A stretch of DNA of 64,000 bases from Amphirosellinia nigrospora (taxonomy: Eukaryota; Ascomycota; Sordariomycetes; Xylariales; Xylariaceae), in the NCBI GenBank assembly GCA_004123355.1, contig SCHM01000004.1, positions 8,025,017 through 8,089,016 on the forward strand, written 5' to 3'. A program made the translations under genes and the position numbers. Each line of letters begins with the position of its first letter. Position 1 is the first letter of the stretch. This document shows positions 25,101-37,500 of this stretch, piece by piece. The notes below the pieces were generated by a model. The model did not search any database. It was not told where the DNA came from and worked only from the letters and a program-made list of their open reading frames with translations.

Positions 25101-25218
25101 CCTGTTCCTACAAGCTCTTTAAATCACATAGGTCTTGCCATAGGCTACCTCTACTACTTCTCCTCGTCCATTATTTATCCATAAAACTCTCATTCTCCGC
25201 CGTTTTACCTCAGACACC
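22172..25218. other. Divergent intergenic region between tfb4 and cro1
   Basis: About 3 kb without a supportable gene. It contains the MITE at 22793-23149, several ACCTAGGT palindromes, and, from about 24130 to 25218, a strongly pyrimidine-rich leader in front of cro1 (repeated TCTCATC, CTTACC and CCTACC motifs). The latter is probably promoter and long 5' UTR. Open frames in this leader are composition artefacts. Confidence 0.6.
22793..23149. mobile_element. MITE with 100-bp terminal inverted repeats and TA target duplication (Tc1/mariner type)
   Basis: The left arm 22793-22896 and the right arm 23048-23149 are inverted copies with roughly 90 percent identity by eye; the outermost 20 bases match perfectly (CGGAGGTTTGTGTCACTATT and its complement). 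The element is flanked by TA on both sides (22791-22792 and 23150-23151). A unique core of about 150 bp lies between the arms and has no coding capacity. TA duplication and no ORF point to a non-autonomous Tc1/mariner-type element. It is not visibly RIP-mutated. Confidence 0.8.
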
Positions 25219-27429
25219 ATGGATCAGAAGGCCACTGCCGCTGCTTCCGAGCTGCAGAAATCCGATAAACTGGGCGTCATAGAACAAACCCAACTGCTCC
25301 TGGCCCGGTTAATGGAAGGTGGCCAAGAGGATGACAACACCTGCCAGGCCCTCGACCAGCTGACCAAGCTGCTCAACGATGACGCCGCCTCCACCAACAA
25401 GGCCAAGTCTATCTGTGACGTCTTGGACGATATCTGCGTCGACACGGTCCTTGGCTATCTGGACATGAGACAGGCTGAGTCCGTCCGCGCGCATGCGGTC
25501 GTAACTACGTCGGCATATCTCAAGGCTGCTGGGGACAAGGGCTCGCGCGCACTGCAGACCTTCTTCTTCGACCGCGTTAGGCGAGGTACCTACGACGATT
25601 ACATTGTAGCCTTTTGCGTGGCCGCCGCCGTCTTCCCTGTTGCCCCAGAGCCCACGGTTGAGATGTTTCTGAGTGAGGGCTTTTTGCCAAGCCTCGATCC
25701 CTTGATGCGGCGAAAATGGAAAAGTCGCAAAGTCGAGACGGCCTGCTTGGATATGTTGAATGCCGCATCCATGCACCCGGACTGTCGCGAGGCCATCCGG
25801 AAGTACTGTACTGATTGGTTGGAAGAGGTCGTCGACCAGGATCCCGAGGAATTGTCCAAGGCCATTCACTCAGCCGAGCCTGAAGTACAGGTGACCCCCG
25901 GTTCCATTTCTATGAGGAGACACTCCCAAGCCGTCCAGACTCTTGCCGCCGTCATATTGGCGAAATTGAGGGTAGGCACCCTGAAGTTTCCAGATTCATC
26001 ACTACCTTCACGGGAGAATCTACATTGGAGGTGAGTTGGCGCATTGGCGCGCAGGGCTGATTAGGTTGGTTCCAGGCAGTGCCGTCAGCAGCCCAGCAAA
26101 CGACAGGGGATAACGGTGGGAGGATTCAACCTGCTATCACCAGTATTGAGGATTTATCTTCAAAATTCACCTCATTGCTACTCACCGACACCGATGCTAG
26201 CAAACGACACTCCGTCGAGGGGTTGGCCTATGCTACCATCCAGCCTACTGTCAAGGAAGAAGTTGCCCATAATCCCCAATTACTAAAGACCCTAGTGAAC
26301 ATTCTTGGTGATGCGCCCGCCAAGTCACCCCTTGCTTACGGAGCTCTCAGCATCTTTATGAATCTCACCCGTTATCAACCAGTACAGTCGGAAGAGGAGA
26401 AGAAGATCAATCAACTCAAGGCCTATGCCAATGCTGCTGGCAAGCTTACCGCACCGAATCCCCTCAACGACAATGAACATGTTGTCGATCGATGTCAACG
26501 GGTCTTTGAGGCGGGTATCGTTCCCGTCCTAGTCACCCACAGTCGTCACGGTTCAAGCGCATCCCTTTCCCTTATCATAACCATCTTATTCTCTCTTTCT
26601 GTTACCACTAGTCTCAGGGGTCAACTTGCTCAACAGGGTGCCGTCAATTTGTTAATCGCAGCGTGGTCTGCCCTACCGGATTCTGACGCCCAGGCAAAAC
26701 GCACGGCAGCCAGACCTTAGCTCGCATATTAATCAGTACTAACCATCGCTTGTTTTTGGAGGAACGCGTGCCCGACCGCAAAATGCGGCATCCGCCCTCT
26801 CCTATCTATCCTTCCCCCTGATCCAGCTGCCGAAACTCGAGATCTTCTACCGACCTTCGAGGCACTAATGGCCCTCACCAACCTGGCTTCCACAGATGAC
26901 GATACACGAGCGACCATTATCCGTGTCGCGTTTGCGGAAATAGAAGAACAACTTTTATCATCTAACCATCTGATCTCCAAGGCAGCGACAGAACTTGTCT
27001 GTAACTTGGTGGAGTCCGTCGAAGGTGTTGCCTTGTATGCGGAGGATACCCCCAAGCGGCCAACCGTTTACACATATTGCTGGCATTGGCCGATGCCGAG
27101 GACGAGGCTACGCGGAGTGCTGCCGGCGGTGCATTAGCGTCGCTGACTGCATACGAAGAGGTCGGACGAGCTGTCGTCAAGAGGAACCGGGGAGTTGAGG
27201 TCGTGCTAGGTTTATGTTCTGAGGATAATGAAGACTTACGGCATCGTGGGGTTTCATCATACACAACATGGTTTCGTATGAAGGCGAAGTAGGTAAACAA
27301 GCACGGAAAGAAATTAGGGAGAAGAACGGTCTGGAAATCCTGAAGACGTCGGCCAAAAAGAGTCGGAGGGCACAAGTTGTTGAAGTCACCGTGCAGGCGT
27401 TAAAAGTTCTACTCGAGGAAAATTCATAA
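25219..27429 (+). CDS. cro1: UCS-domain myosin chaperone (Cro1/She4/Rng3, UNC-45 family)
   Basis: Proteins of this family fold and stabilise myosin motors and are needed for actin organisation and cytokinesis; Cro1 of Podospora, She4 of budding yeast and Rng3 of fission yeast are members. The protein is built of armadillo-like repeats. Seen are the N-terminal LMEGGQEDDNTCQALDQLTK and LLNDDAASTNKAK, the central GTYDDYIVAFCVAAAVFP and EGFLPSLDPLMRRKWKSRKV, and the C-terminal ALMALTNLAS and ATELVCNLVES. One intron follows exon 1 (about 26031-26075, GTGAGT...CCAG). Start is the ATG at 25219 in CACCATGG context. Frame breaks occur near the intron junction, near 26712, between 26770 and 26860, near 27045 and near 27240. 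The protein ends ALKVLLEENS. The gene faces away from tfb4. Its partner, myosin, acts with actin structures that Arp3 helps build, but the proximity is probably chance. Confidence 0.82.
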
Positions 27430-27759
27430 AAAGCAATTGCATTTGGTATGTGACATCGTTGTTATTCATATTTCGGCAGAGTAAAATGACCGGGTCTTCG
27501 CTGAGGCTATCGTGAAATGCGTGTTTCCACGTGCAGGAGTATACCGTGCCCTTCATTCTCCCCTATGATGCCCGTGAACCATGAGCTCGCTTTTCACGGT
27601 TAAAACCCCGTCTCGCTTAGACACGACCAATATATAGTACAGCGTAATCCTAACATGGCAATCCTTGCACCATATATAGAAACAATTAAGACGACCTAGA
27701 AAGATATACCAACCCTCGAAACATGAGCCGCATGGCCTACTCAGCTACATTTTCCTGAG
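27430..27759. other. Short intergenic stretch between convergent cro1 and trm2
   Basis: This 330-bp stretch holds the two 3' ends. No gene or clear terminator motif was identified. Confidence 0.5.
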
Positions 27760-29408
27760 TCATAGCCCCGCCGGCATCAGGCCCGGGGGGTCGACGCGGT
27801 TCAGCACAGCCACGCCCTCGACGTGGCCGGTCTGGGGAAAGAAGTCGAAGCCGCGCAGACTCTCCATCTCGTAGCGGGTACCCTTCTCATTCACCTGATC
27901 GGGCCCGGTCTCGCCACGCACGAGCATGCCGACATCACGCGCCTGCGTGTGCACGTTGCAACTGACGTAGACGACGCGACGCGGGCCGAAGCGAAGGAGT
28001 TGCGATAAGAAATCGCGCGTCCACCCCTTACGCGGCGGGTCTAGGACGACGACGGTCTCGTCGCGTCGTAGCGCACGCTGGCGAATAGCTGGCCGGCGTC
28101 GGCCGCGATGAAGTTGGCCTGGGAGCGGGGGAGAGTTTGTTGGCTCGGGCGTTGGTCCGCGCAAAGTCGATGGACTTCTCGGCGATGTCGATGCCCGTGC
28201 TGCCTGGGAATAGAGAGGATAAGGTGATGGTGAAGAGGCCCGAGCCCGAGTAGGCGTCGATGAGGGTACTTGATGGATCCGGGGGCTCGCGTGGCAAGAT
28301 GTGCTCCCGGATGTAGGCCGTGAACACGGGCAGGATGGAGTTGTTGTTTTGGAAGAAGGACCCGGCCGGGTTATGGAAGATGTAGTCGTCGATGTATTCG
28401 GTGCTGGTTGCGTTGTTATCCGTTATACAGGTCTTGTAGTCTATATACCCCTCTGTCTCGACTTTTACTGCGTCGGTTGACACACTGGTAGAATCCAGAT
28501 TGTCTTTGGACACGCGTTGTGTGCTTTCTCGTAATAAGATGGTGGCGCCCTTTGTGTACTTTCCGAAATCAACCCCCACGCGCTCGCGCTCGGCCTTCAT
28601 GCCCCCGCGCACAGCGTCCGTACCGATGGGACAGTCTTCGATGTCCAGTGTCGATCGCTTTCCCTTGAGCATGAAGCCTATCTCGGGCCGTTCAGTGAAT
28701 GGCGCCGGGTTCTTCCGGCGGTTCCGGGGACCGTCGAAGTGCGGCGTGAGTTTGGTGCGGTAGCCGTATTGCAGCGGGGACCCGATGGTGTCTTGGATGG
28801 TCGGGATTAGTTCGGGAGGCAGCTCGGAGAAGTTCTTGAAGGCCTTCTCCACAATTCGTCGCTTTGCGCGGAGTTGTTCGTCGTAAGCGAGCATTTGGAA
28901 TTGACACCCCGAGCACTTGGTGAAGTAGCCGCACCGCACCCGCGCGTCGTCGCGCGTGGGAGCTGGTTCGACGACTGAGATGAAATCTGCGACGCTGTAC
29001 CCCTCTTCGCGCAGGTGGCGGTACACTTTTACTTTAACGATGTCGCCAGGTACTGCGAAGGAGAGGACGTAGATCCGTTTTGACCCCTCTTGTAAAGCGA
29101 GCGCATCGCCTGTCGAGGACAGCTCGACGACCTTGACGAGATTTCCGTGCCGGGCTCCGGGAGAGAGGCCTCTGTCGTGAGGGCAGAGTCATTTTCGGAC
29201 TCGGCGAGCGAGGCTCTGAGATCCCGGATGTCGAGGCGAGAACTTCTTCTGTTGAGCCCGTTTTCATGTCCCGCTCCCGCTTGCGCATCTTCTTTTGCTG
29301 GCGCTTCTTGCCCAGTCCTGATTTTTGGTTCTGGGGCGCTGGCCTCTTCCCCAACGGTTTTGGCTTTGGGCTTGTTGCCTTCTCCATCGTTGGGGGAGCG
29401 TCTGCCAT
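27760..29408 (-). CDS. trm2: tRNA (uracil-5-)-methyltransferase Trm2 (TrmA/RumA family)
   Basis: This enzyme family uses SAM to make 5-methyluridine, classically at tRNA position 54. The N-terminus is low-complexity and basic (about 29408-29200), followed by a TRAM-like beta-barrel (VKVVELSSTGDALAL, VPGDIVKVKVY). A cysteine-rich stretch VRCGYFTKCSGCQFQ resembles the iron-sulfur motif of RumA-type enzymes. The SAM site is LIDAYSGSGLFTITLSSLFP with IDIAEKSIDFARTNA. The catalytic region has VVVLDPPRKGW and VVYVSCNVHTQARD, in which the cysteine is the expected nucleophile. Start is taken at ATG 29408-29406 (MADAPPTMEKA). Frame breaks lie near 29200 and between 28030 and 28140, the latter in a GC-rich run inside the catalytic domain. 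It is convergent with cro1. Confidence 0.88.
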
Positions 29409-30256
29409 GGCGGCGAATGCTTCAAAAGATGAACTGCTCTCTTTCAAGTGTGTGGGTGAGTGAGAGATGCCGCTGTGGGTCTGACGAGTGAGGATTGGAC
29501 AGAATCTAAATTGACCGTGATAAATAATCTGGCTCTGTTGGAATCTCGTTAAATATTTCGAAGGGTCCATGCCCGAGCTGCAATTGTGAATGCACGGAGC
29601 CTCATTCCTATATTGTAGATAAAATATAAAATGCGAATCAGTGAAGGTCCAATAAGTTTTGATATCATACCATCCTTCCATTATTGGGCATTCAGAGATG
29701 CGCCAAGTGGGTCCAACCACCCGCAGGGTGGAGGATTGTCAGCCACAGTGAATGTGGCTCAGTCAGTCAGATTGATAGTGCTACAGTTCTTGTTCCGCGA
29801 TGGATTGATTGATAGTGTTTAACGCTATAATACTGTAAGCCGTAAGGACTGAAACTTAGCCTCCTGCTGTGAATCAGACGTAGCGAGCTGCTCTAGCGAC
29901 CATAAGATTAAGCCCCTACCAAGGCCACTTTGTAGTCTCGATGGTTTGGCTAACTAATGACTCCATGTCGACACTTGAAATTCTATATCTTGTCCTTATG
30001 GGTGAGTGTCAAGGACGTCGCGGGATGTACAGAAAAAATGAACTCTTAGGTGATGAAAGCTCCCGAGAAAAAGGAAAAAAAAAATTTTTCATAATTTCCG
30101 CCCTAAGGCAAAATGAGTAAAACAGAAAGACAAATAAACGAATTCGGCGTCAGAAATCAGGATGAAACTGAAACAGGCATTTATAATCAAACGGTTCCCA
30201 TACATAACTTCTCAGCCCGTGATAAAATAGACATCCATTTCCTTAATGCTTATGGA
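29409..30256. other. Gene-free stretch upstream of trm2, with two adjacent hairpins
   Basis: No protein is supported. Two perfect short stem-loops sit side by side: CCACCC/GGGTGG (29717-29722 and 29726-29731) and GCCACA/TGTGGC (29742-29747 and 29753-29758). A long A tract followed by T lies at about 30076-30090. The stretch probably holds the trm2 promoter. Confidence 0.45.
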
Positions 30257-32405
30257 TCATAAACGAACCTTCCATGCGTTGACCGGTTCTCTCGGTACCT
30301 TTAAAAAGTGCTGTCGAATTGTGAACAAGCGGCTTGTGTGTTCAAGAACCCCTTGATCACATGAGACCTCGTTCCTATTCTCCCAACTTCGCTTTCGGCC
30401 TGGCTTCTCTCTGTCGAGTTCGACATTGTGCACCCTAGACATGTGGCATAGTAGATTATCTCGACGTGAGAACCCTTCATCCTTACAACCAGACACCTCA
30501 CAGTGGAACCTGTCTGAGGGGCTAGCTTACTGGCCTGGTCTTTTTGTGTTTATCAGATTGCATATGGCGGCGAACATCCTTCCGAGAGCTTGCCGTGAAA
30601 GAACAGTCGTCGTATAAGCAGGCGAATACCTTCTCCGACCTGTCATTTCTCGTCCTATACTTGTTAGTTAAGGATGATACTAAAAACAGTCCCTTCTTTG
30701 ATTGGTAATCACCTGCGTCTCTTACTCAATTGATCCCAACTTGGTTGGGGTTTAGACTCGCATCAGATCCATTCTCGTTACTTGCAGATGAACATCTAGT
30801 CAGACCATCATCAAGTACGCCAATATCCGCTAATCCAGTAGGTAATTCGAATGAGAATCCACCCACTGTTGTAAATAGTGATATGTCATTGCTATGGGCG
30901 GCGATGAATGGCAATGCATCGTCATTGCCGGGGCGGCCTATGGCACTAATATGGCTATGACTCTGAGACATGGAAGTTTGGATGTTGCTTGAGTCGCTTG
31001 TAAAGGCCGTGGTATCCAGGCTCATAAGATTTGGTAAAGCTAGCGGCAATAGACTCTCCTGAAAGCTTTGGCCTATGCGTTGGATTTGCGAACAGTCGTC
31101 ATAAGCCTATCAGCCGCCGTCAGATTTGATTTTATTACTCTGCTGCGTTCGATAAAGGTCAACTTACTCCGAGTACCATTAAGGCTTGGTCTGCAGTACA
31201 AGAACTGCCGCTTGAACCCAACTCTAGCCCCATGGCGGTACGTTCAAAGGACTATGAAGTCCGCAGCCTAATTGAAATCCCTGCGGATCCTGGTACAATA
31301 CTCTAATTTGCCCGAGCATCGGACTCACTGGCAGTTGAGGCATAAAAGCCTTCTTTAATATCAGCATGGCAACAACTATGTATTATAAATAATTAGCGAG
31401 AACTTACCAAGCTCTCGAGACCGTTGGTGTCTTTACACCCTGTCTCGGAGCCTGGTTTACCTCGTGCGCATGTGTGTTGTCCGAGGGTACATCATTGGTA
31501 TTGCCAATGTCATTATCCTCAGGCACCTCGCCAGGTGGCAGCATCAGCACAGCAAGAGGGCAAACCAGGCTACCTAAAGATGACGGCAAGTTCAAGCATG
31601 ATTGAGACCAGCGGTTCCAAGTACGAGAGGAGTAGTCAAATTCATGTCCGTAGGATTAGGAACGTTGGCTCTCCCAACCAATGCTCATCTGCCACAAACC
31701 ACGAGGATGAACTACTCTCTTGCATTTCACTGGCCGACCAAGGCCCCAGATCATGGTTGTCTCGTTCGATCACTAAAGGTAGCCTGCGCTTGTCAGGTCT
31801 CTGCGCGTGATCATGTGGTGTTGATATGGATCCATTGGCCAACGGTAAGATGATAACCATGGAAAAAAACAGCCATAAAAACTGAATTAATAATAAATAA
31901 ACGAACCAGCCGATTCTATTGTTTTCGTCCGGTGAGATTGTCGACCAGGCTTGGCAGCGCGTTCCGACAGGCTGGCGTTAGGCACCGACTCAGCGATACT
32001 ACAGCTGCCGTCCAGATCGCCAGTACTGCCTTGCTAGTACTATCCGAAATACAACGGGACTTTGTCTGGGACTTTGGGCCGTATATATAATTGGGAATAG
32101 CTCCTAGAGGTACCCGGGCATTCCTGAAATGATTGACGTTGTACCATACCCCTATCAATAGCTCCCACGGATGTACTGGCAGCTGGTTCGGATCGACCTT
32201 CCGCTGGTACAAGAGATTTGAATTTAGTAAAAAGTTTTACCACGAGAGGGCGTAAGTTTTTCCAGTCGCAATGGCTCGCCTTTCTCGAATTCTTCCGGTG
32301 CCAGTCACTCAGCAATCTCGAAATCTTTGCAGTAGTGAGAGTTGGGATTCTTCTTTTCCCAGGGCTATTGAAAATGCACGGCACCATTGGGATTTGTGAG
32401 TTCAT
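30257..32405 (-). pseudogene. C2H2 zinc-finger transcription factor, frame-broken or decayed
   Basis: Two classical zinc fingers are legible on the minus strand. Finger 1 (30626-30546) has CLYDDC, then RRHMQSDKH, with spacing C-x4-C-x12-H-x5-H. Finger 2 (30508-30428) has CEVSGC, then GFSRRDNLLCHMSRVH, with spacing C-x4-C-x12-H-x4-H. They are in different frames, joined by a one-base shift just after KHKKTRP. Upstream (about 31049-30726) is a Ser/Asp-rich stretch like an activation region (SLDTTAFTSDSSNIQTSMS). Further fragments up to about 32405 may be 5' exons, with one plausible donor (GTAAGT near 31410), but I could not assemble a continuous model. The 5' end abuts a minisatellite and the retrotransposon. 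Either assembly indels or real decay could explain the damage. Targets are unknown. Confidence 0.5.
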
Positions 32406-32484
32406 TCCTAATAAAGAGCTTGGAGCTCGTTCCTCAGAGTTGCTTGTAGTTAAACGGTCCCTTCTGAAACCTTGAAGCTTATTC
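32398..32484. repeat. Left remnant of a minisatellite split by the retrotransposon
   Basis: One and a half units of a degenerate repeat of about 52 bp are seen here, with landmarks TTGGAGCTCGTTCCTC, AAACGGTCC and CCTTGAAGCTTATTC. The array continues on the far side of the retrotransposon (53492-53955). The target duplication TATTC (32480-32484) belongs to a unit that was cut in two. Confidence 0.75.
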
Positions 32485-32699
32485 TGTCACATATTTGTAG
32501 ATATGATCTAGCATAAGAAGTGAACTAGTGTACTTTTTAAAAAGGCTTAAATAAAGTATATTTAGATAATTTAAAATAAAAGTTCTATATATTTAAAATA
32601 AATATATTAAAATCTTATATATATTAAACGATTGTTTAGACTATAGTTAAAATAAGCTTTAGTTTTTAAAGCTTATTATAAACTTATTTATTTATAATA
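32485..32699. repeat. Left LTR of the outer retrotransposon
   Basis: This copy begins TGTCAC. Its outer 55 bases or so keep G and C, while the inner part is converted; the last 20 bases differ from the right LTR only by C-to-T and G-to-A changes. It pairs with 53280-53491. Confidence 0.9.
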
Positions 32700-34356
32700 T
32701 ATTTTTTAGTTTTAAAGCTATTTAAAGCTTTAAAGCTATAAATTAACTATATAATAAAAAAAATATTAATAATATTTTTATTAATTTATTATAGCGTAAG
32801 CTTTAGTTATAATATTTAGCGTAAATATTTTAAATGTTTTAAAGCGTATATTTTAATATTTTATTTTTTTAATTTATTTTATTAGCTATTAAAGCGTTAA
32901 TAAAAGTTATAATGCTATATTTGTTTGTTTATTTAATAAGTAGTAGGGCTATAAGTTAATGTTTATATAAAAAGCGCGTAAGTTTATATTATTGTGTTGT
33001 TTTTAAGTTTTTTTTTTTTATTTTTTTTATTTTTTTAGTTTACGATTATTTTATTTTTATAAATAAAATAAAACTAATTTGCTGCTTTTTAATATATACT
33101 AACGTATATTTATATATTAATATAAAATAATTATAAAATTTTTTTTTATAAATAAATTTTTTTTTAAAAGCGTAGCGTTATTTTAACGTTTAAATTAATA
33201 ATTAAAAACTATTAATTGCTATTTTTATAAGCTAATTTTAAATAAAACTAATTATTTTATTATTATTATATTTACTACTATTAATATTAACGTTAGTTTA
33301 AGCTTATTTTTAAATAATTTATATAATTTTTATTATTTTATTTATTATTAAAAAACTACTAATTTATATTTAATATTATTATTATTATAAATATTATTAT
33401 TGCTATTATTTAGCGCGCTATTAGTACTAATAATAATAATTTATTATTATTATTTTTTTTTGTTAATAATAATCTTAATAAACTAATAACGCTATGCCGC
33501 GCGCGCGTTATTTATTGCTGTCCTAATTATACTAGCTATCGCGCCGTCCTATATATAGTATACCTTGCTTTAGCTTTTACGGGCAGCTCTTCGGGCGCTT
33601 ATTATAATATAGCGCGCAATATAAAATACTATAAATATATTTTAAATATATTTATTATATTTTATAAATATTAATATAAACTATTAAAAGCTTATTAAAA
33701 TATATTAATATAATTATATTTAATAAATTATACGTTATATTATTAATAATATATTTAATTATTTTTAAAAATAAATAATAATAATAATATTATATAAGTT
33801 TAAACTTTATTAAACGTTAATTTAATATTTTTATATTAATTATAAACTATTAGCGAAAAAATATTTATAGCTTATATGCCGCTATTTAAATTATTTAAAT
33901 AATTTTTATTTTAAATTTATTAGCGCGTTTATTTTTGCTCCTGTTATTATTTTATTTTTATTTTATAAGCTTTTTTTACTTTTAATTTATAAGCTTTTTT
34001 AGCTTTTAATATTAATTAAAAATAAATCCGAACTATTATTTAAAATTTAATAAATTTATTATAGTTTAGTTTAAATAAATATAAGTTTAGCTAAAATATA
34101 ACTTTATAATTTTTAAAATTATATAATTATTTTTAAAGCTTTAATTAAATAATAAAATAACTTTTATATATTAAAGCTTATTTAATTATTATAACTAAAT
34201 AATATATATTTTATAAATTAATAAAATATAAAATATTCGAATTATATTTATAATAAGTTTTTAATAAGCTTATTAATTAATATTTAATTTATAGTTAAAT
34301 AAATTAAAAAAACTTTATAATATTTTTATTTAATTTATATATTTATATTTATATAG

Positions 34357-34554
34357 TGATAAAGCCCTTAAAGGGTTTATATTACTAGTGGTTTCTTTGC
34401 GCTCCGCGTAGGGGAAACCACTTAGCAATACTTATATCTAGGTAAATAGCTAGCATACTACTAGTTAAAAATCTATTATTAAATCTATTGCGTAGATTAA
34501 TAATAAATTTTTTTTTTAATTAAGCTTTATTTTAGAACTTATAATATTTTTTTA
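34357..34554 (+). repeat. Left LTR of the nested retrotransposon
   Basis: It starts TGATAAAGCCC. It contains an inverted repeat GTGGTTTC/GAAACCAC around the GCGCTCCGCGTA core (about 34388-34422). It pairs with 42079-42280. Confidence 0.8.
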
Positions 34555-37500
34555 AAATAGTGCTTTATTACGTAGTTTTATTATAAATATTAAACTATAC
34601 TAAAAACTATTTATTTTTAGATTTTTCGAAATTAAAAAATATTAATTTTTTAGCAGTAATTAGCGCGCAATTTATATATATCCGTTAATTAAAACAAATA
34701 TCGCGCTTTAATATTAATTATTTTATATTTTACTTTTATATTCTTTCGAAGCTTTTAAATAAGCTAATTATTTAGCTTTAAAAAAGCTTAATAAAATATT
34801 TTTATATTTTAAATATATTAGTTTTTATAACGTAGCTAAAGTTATTATAAAGTTATAAACGTTATAAATTTTTACTAATTAATTATTCTAAATATTCTAG
34901 TTTTATTATAAAATTCTTAATATTTTAATTCGTTATTAAAGTTTATAAATAATTAATTTATTAAACATAATTATAAATTATATATACTTTATTTTATTCG
35001 CGTATAATTTATTTTATCCCAAGTTATTATTTATAATATTATATAAAATAACAAATTATAATTAATATAATAATAGTTTTTTTATATATTTAATTATTTA
35101 CCGAACTAAATATTAAATTTATTAAAGAACTTTTATTTAAAGTTATTTTTTTTTAATTCTTAGCGTAATAATTATTAAAATAAACATTATTATTATTAAT
35201 ATAAGCTTTATTAAAAAATTTATAAATCGTTTAATAATATAATTTAAAAAATTAAAATAAAATAAAAAAAAAATTAGCGTAAAAATAACCAAAGCTAAAA
35301 CTAATATTAATATAAACAAGGCTTAATTAGCGATAATAAATTAAAAACTTATAAAGTTTTTATTTAAAAAACTAAACTAATATTTAAGATTTAATATAAA
35401 ACTATAAATATATTTTTAAAATAATAATAAATAATAATTTTAGTAAAATCGAATCGAACTAAATATAAAAAACTATAAAAAAATATTAAACAAATTAACA
35501 ATAAACTCGACTTAATTATATAAATAAATTAAAATTTTAGCGCTTTTATAAATTTTAAAAAAATTAATATTATATTTTTATTAATATTTTATTTTTAACT
35601 ATATTAAACTAGCAAGCTTTTTATAATATAGCAATTAATTTTAATAATATAGCTATAAATAAAAAAATAATAATAATATTTCTGCTTTATTTTAAATATA
35701 ATAACGTAATAATAATACCCTGCCCCCGTTTTTTTTTATTGCCCTAAAAGCACTAAAAACGCTAGATATATTTTTTAATTAAAATAAACAATAATAATAA
35801 CAGCAAAATAATAATAAAAAACAAACAACTTTAATAATAATTTAAATTTATTAAATAATAAAGCTAGCTTTAATAGCTATAATTATAATAATAAACGTTA
35901 TTATAAAACTTTATTTTTAACTATATTTATAATAAAAATATTTATAAAATTAAATATAAAAATATTAAAGTTTTAAACTTTAATTAAAATAACTTAAAAA
36001 ATAAAAAAATTATTATAAATAAAAAAAATATTATTTATATAAATACGTATATATTTTTTAATATATTTAAATTATATATAATTTAATAATATAAAATTAT
36101 TAAATAATAGCTAAATTTTAAAACTATTTAATTATTTTTTTATAAGTTTTATTTTTTATAATAAAATAATAAAATTAAACTTATTAATTATTATATTTAA
36201 TAAAAAATAAACTTAAATTTAATATTTAAAAAGTTAAAAAAACGTTTTAAAATATATTTAAATATATTATAAAAAAGTTTTTTAAAAATAATTTTTTTTA
36301 TTTAATATAGCATAAAATAAAATATATTTATTTAATTTATTTAATATAAGCTATAATATACCCGTAAAAATAAACTTTATATAAAATAATTTTAATTAAT
36401 AAAATATTATAAAAATATTATAATTAATAAGCCGAAATAATTATTAATTATATTTATTTATTAAAAAAAAAAATATATTAAATAAATATATAAAAAAATT
36501 AATAAAACGCGCTATAAATTAAAACAAAAATAAAATATAAGTTTTTAAACGTTAAACTTTTTTATAACTATTTAAAAATAATAATAAAAACTTTTAATTT
36601 ATATTTAAATATAATAATTATAAATATTTTAATTATTATTAATTAAAAATAAATATTAATTTTATTATAAATATTATTATTATTTAATAATAAACGTAAT
36701 AAATAACGTAATAATAATTATAATAAAAATCGTAACTATTATAAAAAAAGCAATAAAAAAATACTTATAAAATAAAATAACGATAAAAATAAAAACATAA
36801 TAATAATTATAATAATAATTAAAATTATAGCATATAATAACTATAGCTATAATTATAGCTATAACTATAATAGCGATTAAATATTATTACGATAAAAATA
36901 TAATAACTATTATAGTATATTAAACTAATAATATACGTTTAAATAAAAAAAATTAAATATAATATTAATAAAAAATATTATAATAATATATTTTTTATTA
37001 TATATTTAGTTTAGCTTTTATTATTATAAATATTATAAAAAATATAAATTATTTAATATTTTATTTTATATATAAAAATATAAACTATATATTTATTAAA
37101 ATATATAATATATATTAATATTTTTTTATTTATTATTTTAAATAATATATATATAAATATTATATTTAAATATTATTTTTATAAAATAAACTTTTTAATA
37201 TTTAAGCTAATATAAATTAGCTAAAAAAAATATAATTAAAAAGTAAAATATTTCTAATAATAATTTATTATTTATATAAAATAAATTAAATAAAATCTTT
37301 AAATTAAAAATATTTATATTTAAAGCGTTAAATATAAATATATATAATAAAATTTTATATTTAACTATATATATTTTCGTTTTTATGTATACGTTTTATT
37401 AACCGGTTAAAATATAAAAATTATATTAATCTAAATATAAATAAGATTATAATTAGCGATAAATATTTTAATACGCTAAAATATATAGTAAAAAAACATA

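Noticed and set aside
29409-29720. Upstream in-frame extension of trm2
   Set aside because: The frame stays open to 29720 but the added residues have no family resemblance; the ATG at 29408 starts a typical low-complexity basic leader.
31916-32212. Separate small protein next to the zinc-finger gene
   Set aside because: Overlapping frames in this stretch are equally open, and the segment more likely belongs to 5' exons of the zinc-finger gene or to decayed sequence.
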